From Sutcliffiella deserti (lineage in GTDB: Bacteria > Bacillota > Bacilli > Bacillales > Bacillaceae_I), in contig NZ_JAIQDB010000002.1 in assembly GCF_020037475.1 (NCBI RefSeq), positions 124,001 through 188,000 of the forward strand: 64,000 nucleotides of DNA, in the 5' to 3' direction. Of this stretch, positions 60,514 to 64,000 are shown in pieces. Made by a program: the position numbers and the translations under genes. How positions within the stretch are numbered: the first letter of the stretch is position 1; each line of letters begins with the position of its first letter. A model generated the notes under the pieces. It was not told the origin of the DNA and did no database searches. It saw only the letters and a program-made list of their open reading frames with translations.

Positions 60514-61249
60514 CGTTCCCCCTTACAAGTTTGCTCATAAAAATATAATTCAAATCGCGGCTGCCTTCGGATTTATAAAGCTGCTCGAGGTTTCCGTGGT
60601 GGACAAGCTCGCCTTTATGCATCATAGCCACCGTGTCGCACAGCATTGTCACTTCCTCCATAATGTGACTGGAGAAAATGATGGTCTTGCCTTCTCGCTT
60701 GAGCTGGTGGACAAGCTGACGGAACACGTTGGATGACGTAATATCTAGCCCTGTTGTCGGCTCATCGAACAGAATGATGTCCGGATTATGGATTAAAGTT
60801 CTGGCAATAGCCACCTTTTGACGCATCCCTTTTGAAAAACCCCCAACTTTACGATTCATGTAATCTCTCATACCGAACATTTTTGCCAGATCATCAATGC
60901 GGACCTTTGTCTCATGCTTGCTCAGTCCATATAATGCAGCGAAATACTCCAGATTTTCACGGGCAGTCAGACGGTCATACAACCCTGTTTCTCCACCAAA
61001 AAGGACGCCGATCTGCTTTTTAATCGCATCTGGATTCTTGACCGTATCAAAGCCGTTCACACTTACGTTTCCATCAGTCGGTGTCAGCAATGTGGCGATT
61101 GTTCTTAGTAGCGTTGTTTTGCCGGCACCGTTCTCACCAAGCAACCCAACGACCTGGCCCTTTTTCACCGTGAACGATACATGCTTTAACGCTGTTACAA
61201 ACACCTTTTTATCCTGAAACTTTTTCGAAACTTCCTGTATCTCAATCAT
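60497..61249 (-). CDS. natA: ABC exporter ATPase, NatA-like
   Basis: 250 residues. Walker A GLLGENGAGKTTLLRTIATL, signature GFSKGMRQKVAIARTLIHNP, Walker B DIILFDEPTTGLD and switch His in IIFSSHIMEEV. GVLFGGETGLYDRLTARENL is typical of NatA-type ATPases. It powers the permease encoded downstream. ATG 61249 is chosen since GAGGTG lies 9 bases before it; the longer frame lacks a site. Divergent to the LytTR response regulator, and the two share the direct-repeat region at 61324-61353. Confidence 0.9.
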   Translation of the reverse strand: MIEIQEVSKKFQDKKVFVTALKHVSFTVKKGQVVGLLGENGAGKTTLLRTIATLLTPTDGNVSVNGFDTVKNPDAIKKQIGVLFGGETGLYDRLTARENLEYFAALYGLSKHETKVRIDDLAKMFGMRDYMNRKVGGFSKGMRQKVAIARTLIHNPDIILFDEPTTGLDITSSNVFRQLVHQLKREGKTIIFSSHIMEEVTMLCDTVAMMHKGELVHHGNLEQLYKSEGSRDLNYIFMSKLVRGNDEYAS

Positions 61250-61323
61250 GTTTTGTGCACCTCGTTTTTTTTGTGATTTCTTGTCTTTATCATACAAACA
61301 AACTAGAATGAAATCTTTACTTA

Positions 61324-61353
61324 TGTCGCGAATATTCCATTTGCTGTCGCGAA
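61324..61353. promoter_or_regulatory. TGTCGCGAA direct repeats between natA and response regulator
   Basis: TGTCGCGAA occurs at 61324-61332 and 61345-61353, identical in all nine bases and exactly 21 bp apart, two helical turns. LytTR-family regulators bind pairs of direct repeats with this spacing. The site lies between the divergent natAB-like and response-regulator genes, so it is the likely operator for both. Confidence 0.7.
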
Positions 61354-61425
61354 AATGACCATATCTTTACTTTTTGATGGTAAAATAAAGAGAAAATGGA
61401 AACCATGACGACAGGTGAGGCTAAA

Positions 61426-62127
61426 ATGATGAAAATTGGACTTGTAGATGACAGATACATAGACTTGGATAAACTGAATGGGATTGTGGCGGGGGTGCCG
61501 AATATAGAAATAGTCTTCTCTACCCAATCAGCGGAAGAAGCCTATGAGCATATTAAAAAAGAAGCTGTGGAGTTATTGATTGCCGATATTGAAATGCCCA
61601 ACCTTTCCGGCTATGAGCTTGCGGACATCATTCATTCCCACGCCCTCAATATCTCCGTCATCTTTGTTACAGGAAGTAGTGGTTACGCTGTTCATGCATT
61701 TGAATTGAATGTCCATGACTATATCATGAAGCCTTACACAAAGGACCGACTCGTTAAATCCATCGAACGCCTCCTAGAAAAATCAAAATCAGCGGAGATT
61801 GCGGGCAGACTTTATATTAAACAGAAAAACGACATACATATAATCCAGAAAAAAGATATCGTCTTTATCGAACGCTCGGGAAGATCGACCACCATCTACA
61901 CCAAAACAGGTCCGATTAAAACCTATCAAACATTAAACGAACTTGAAGGCGAACTAAGGGAGCGTGACTTTCTCCGCTCGCATCGTTCCTTTATCATCAA
62001 CATTCATCATGTAAAGAACTTTTCCCTTTACGCCAAAAACTCTTACACCGTGACCTTTGAGGGGCTTGAGGAACAGGCAATGATCACCAAGGATAAAGTA
62101 GAGTTTCTGCAGCATCATTATTTTTAA
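61426..62127 (+). CDS. LytTR-family response regulator, NatR-like
   Basis: 233 residues. The receiver domain (1-120) has IGLVDDRYIDLD, phosphorylated Asp in ELLIADIEMPNLSGYELADI, and VTGSSGYAVHAFELNVHDYI with MKPY. The LytTR DNA-binding domain (135-233) has IVFIERSGRSTTIYTKTGPI and FLRSHRSFIINIHHVKNFSL. It should regulate the divergent exporter operon, as NatR does in B. subtilis. GGTGAGG lies 5-8 bases before two adjacent ATGs; either can be the start. The kinase gene follows after 22 bases. Confidence 0.88.
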   Translation: MMKIGLVDDRYIDLDKLNGIVAGVPNIEIVFSTQSAEEAYEHIKKEAVELLIADIEMPNLSGYELADIIHSHALNISVIFVTGSSGYAVHAFELNVHDYIMKPYTKDRLVKSIERLLEKSKSAEIAGRLYIKQKNDIHIIQKKDIVFIERSGRSTTIYTKTGPIKTYQTLNELEGELRERDFLRSHRSFIINIHHVKNFSLYAKNSYTVTFEGLEEQAMITKDKVEFLQHHYF

Positions 62128-62149
62128 AAGCTCTAGGAAGGATGACACC

Positions 62150-63130
62150 ATGCTATCAGCTTTACGATATTGGATCCTGCTTACCGCATTCGGGACTGTG
62201 CACCTGCATTTTTTTTTCACGAGCCTTTCTTGGAATGTCCCGATCTATCTGACAGGTCCAGCCGTTATCGGCCTTGTTTATTATGTATCTAAAAAGATTT
62301 TGCTGCAGATCGATTCGCTTGGACTGCGCTGGAATATCTTCCTTTTCGCCGTGCAGCTCCTGCTTATTGTATTTTATTTTACAACCGAGCTCTCTTGGTT
62401 TGCCTTTATACCCTTTATTGTTTTTATTAGCCTTGAATTGGTCCGGCTGCTCTGCTCGATGAAAATAGCCGCCATGGAACGTAGACATCTTCAATTTGAA
62501 GAGCAACGGGAACATATCAATGAAACATTCCGACTTGTAAGGAGTGAACGGCATGACTTCCTGAAGCATGTTTCTGCTGTGCACTTTATGCTGGAGAACG
62601 ACCAAAATAAAGAAGCCAAACAGTATCTTGACGAGCTAGTGGGGGGGTATGAGGAAACCAATCTGTCTATCAAAGGCGAACGAGGCGTGGTTGCAGGCAT
62701 TCTTCATCAAACATACCGCAAGGCTCAGAGTAGTGGTATTTCGATTGTCTATGATCTGGATGTGCCAATCTCGAGCCTTCCCATTTCCGACCAGAATATC
62801 GTTATCCTCCTTGGCAACCTGCTGGAAAACAGCCTGGATGCCTGTGAAGAATGGCAAAACCAAAAGGAAAGTCAGCCCATCCTGACTTTGCAATGTTACA
62901 AAAGAAGCGGACTTTACCTGCTTGTATGCAAAAACAGCACCCCTTCAATTCCAACAGACCTGCTCGATAAGCTCTACAAAACCTACGGGCATTCCACAAA
63001 AAGCAAGGATCATCAAGGTCTCGGAACAAAAGTAATTATGGACATCGTGGAAAAACACGGTGGCTTCCTTGACTTTGTTTACAAAAATGAGGAGTTTATG
63101 GTTAAAATCAAGGTACCAGCGATACGTTGA
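62150..63130 (+). CDS. Sensor histidine kinase, NatK-like
   Basis: 326 residues. Four membrane helices in the first 110 residues (ILLTAFGTVHLHFFFTSLSW onwards). Phospho-acceptor region with His in FRLVRSERHDFLKHVSAVHF. The GHKL ATPase has N-box IVILLGNLLENSLDACEEWQ and G-box GHSTKSKDHQGLGTKVIMDI. This is the HPK10/NatK-type kinase usually paired with LytTR regulators. AGGAAGG stands 7-8 bases before the ATG. Same operon as the regulator. The signal is unknown, possibly Na+ or membrane stress. Confidence 0.88.
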   Translation: MLSALRYWILLTAFGTVHLHFFFTSLSWNVPIYLTGPAVIGLVYYVSKKILLQIDSLGLRWNIFLFAVQLLLIVFYFTTELSWFAFIPFIVFISLELVRLLCSMKIAAMERRHLQFEEQREHINETFRLVRSERHDFLKHVSAVHFMLENDQNKEAKQYLDELVGGYEETNLSIKGERGVVAGILHQTYRKAQSSGISIVYDLDVPISSLPISDQNIVILLGNLLENSLDACEEWQNQKESQPILTLQCYKRSGLYLLVCKNSTPSIPTDLLDKLYKTYGHSTKSKDHQGLGTKVIMDIVEKHGGFLDFVYKNEEFMVKIKVPAIR

Positions 63131-63140
63131 GCAGGGAAAT

Positions 63141-63167
63141 GGGTCATGGGGACAGGTCCCTTGACCC
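63141..63167 (+). repeat. Family B hairpin repeat at end of kinase gene
   Basis: GGGTCATGGG / CCCTTGACCC around GACAGGT, 10 bases after the stop codon, followed by GTTTATCCTTTAAATG. Likely terminator plus repeat. Confidence 0.75.
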
Positions 63168-63268
63168 GTTTATCCTTTAAATGACAAAAGGATAAAGGCA
63201 AGGCGCACCAAGGGTTTTTGAGGCGCTGGAGATGGTGTGAAGTGAGTTATTTTTCTCATACAAGGATA

Positions 63269-63326
63269 CAAAAGAAATGCAGGGGTAGGCCAACTTGTTG
63301 ACCGCTCCTGCATTTCTTTTGTTTTC
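63269..63326. terminator. Strong bidirectional terminator
   Basis: Perfect 15-bp arms CAAAAGAAATGCAGG and CCTGCATTTCTTTTG with a nested smaller stem (GGCCAAC/GTTGACC-like) and TTTT beyond. Lies between the convergent kinase and MurJ genes. Confidence 0.8.
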
Positions 63327-63486
63327 TGATCAATCTCCATAGGTTTGGAGGGAGGTTTAAATATCATTGTTGTTTTTTAGCAAACGTATTCCGCACATAA
63401 TAGACTGAATTGATGGGGAAGTCTAGTGCTGATGGGGTTACCGCAAAGAAAATCCGGTAACAGCAAGTTGGGAAAAACACAAGATT

Positions 63487-63513
63487 GGGTCGAGGGACCT
63501 GTCCCCGCGACCC
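63487..63513 (-). repeat. Family B hairpin repeat at end of murJ
   Basis: GGGTCGAGGGACC / GTCCCCGCGACCC, inverse orientation to 63141-63167, touching the murJ stop codon. The two B units face each other across the terminator. Confidence 0.75.
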
Positions 63514-63514
63514 A

Positions 63515-64000
63515 CTATAACCTTTTCAACAGTCTCTTGGAGAGCAGACGGATGTCCTCAAGTTTTAGGAGGTGAATTAGGATTGTGTAAATGCATATGC
63601 CTGCGAAGATCGTAAGAAGTAGGGAGATGTTTTCCCCTGTACTAACTTTCAGATTTTCAAAGATTCCTTTACACGCTAGTCCCATTAGAATTGAAGCCAG
63701 TGCTACCTTGATAAATGAAATGGTTGTACTTTTCAGACCAAGTTTCCCGATTTTTTTCCTCAAAGATCGTAGCAAGAGGATGGTACAGAATATGGATGAG
63801 ACACTTGTTGCGAGAGCAAGGCCGCCAAGTCCGAATGGTTTCCATAAAAGAAAGTTAAGCACAATATTCAATCCCATTGCGATGGCAGCATTGACCATGG
63901 GTGTCTTTGTATCGTGCAAAGAATAAAAAGTCTTGGATAAAATCAGTTGAAGTCCCATACTAGTCAAGCCGATTGTATAGAAAAAGAATGCCTCTGAAGT
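63515..64000 (-). CDS. murJ: Lipid II flippase MurJ (MviN), C-terminal part
   Basis: Partial; the frame runs without a stop to the right window edge, giving 161 C-terminal residues. TKTPMVNAAIAMGLNIVLNF, PFGLGGLALATSVSSIFCTI and the helical end LLKLEDIRLLSKRLLKRL are the last four membrane helices of the MOP-family MurJ/MviN. It transports peptidoglycan precursor across the membrane; a role in an exopolysaccharide flippase is also possible for paralogues. The front with the Arg-rich site lies outside the window. Ends in family B repeat. Confidence 0.85.
   Translation of the reverse strand, partial: TSEAFFFYTIGLTSMGLQLILSKTFYSLHDTKTPMVNAAIAMGLNIVLNFLLWKPFGLGGLALATSVSSIFCTILLLRSLRKKIGKLGLKSTTISFIKVALASILMGLACKGIFENLKVSTGENISLLLTIFAGICIYTILIHLLKLEDIRLLSKRLLKRL

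Overview
The window is low-GC Firmicute DNA from a spore-forming member of the Bacillaceae. The evidence is ComK, the RAT/LicT antitermination system, a YjcZ-type sporulation peptide, AGGAGG-type ribosome binding sites with GTG/TTG starts, and several close matches to the mother-cell sigma-K promoter consensus. No rRNA, tRNA or CRISPR array was seen. The species cannot be named from the sequence alone.

Layout. 0-11 kb: a mixed region with a ComK-like competence regulator, an XRE repressor with a repeated operator, a secreted SGNH esterase, a subtilase, a lipoprotein, a membrane protein/FAD oxidase pair and an amidohydrolase. It also holds three gene remnants, one of them of a ComM/YifB-type protein. 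11.6-21.9 kb: a nine-gene exopolysaccharide operon on the minus strand (chain-length protein, BY-kinase-like ATPase with an eroded P-loop, flippase, polymerase, glycosyltransferases, initiating phosphoglycosyltransferase, acyltransferase), with galE divergent. 23.7-28.8 kb: a PfkB sugar kinase, a DUF58/DUF4129 pair without its usual MoxR partner, and a three-repeat lipoprotein. 29.3-35.6 kb: a probable spore-surface locus. It has small Cys-rich proteins resembling endospore-appendage (Ena, DUF3992) subunits, a protein resembling phage virion structural proteins, and two large glycosyltransferases in the operon of that last protein. 36-45 kb: a horizontally acquired-looking secreted HNH nuclease with a small acidic partner, a MarR-GNAT fusion, a sigma-like/anti-sigma fusion, DUF1540, and an operon of three tandem paralogues. 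45-63 kb: a RacA/DUF3967-like DNA-binding protein in a field of GCGATAT motifs, arylamine NAT, DinB, an LPXTG protein with its own class D-like sortase, a complete beta-glucoside module (RAT-terminator, licT, RAT-terminator, bglP, bglH), a DAO-type oxidase, a nucleotidyltransferase, a NatAB-like exporter with a divergent LytTR two-component system, and the C-terminal part of MurJ.

The most interesting result is regulatory. Sequences matching the sigma-K consensus (mACm, 16 bp, CATAnnnTA) lie before the glycosyltransferase/fibre operon (34045-34073) and before the three-paralogue operon (44795-44823). Near-matches precede two Ena-like genes. This ties otherwise anonymous genes to late mother-cell expression and suggests a glycosylated spore appendage or surface-fibre system, part of which (the three-paralogue family and the virion-like fibre) I do not recognise as described.

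The second theme is dispersed hairpin repeats. More than 25 short imperfect palindromes fall into a GGAAGC...GCTTCC family and a GGGTC...GACCC family sharing a GGACnGGTyCC-like core. They sit almost only between genes, sometimes inside larger composite repeats of 100-140 bp. Some double as intrinsic terminators. They look like REP-type elements mobilised in trans; no transposase gene is present in the window.
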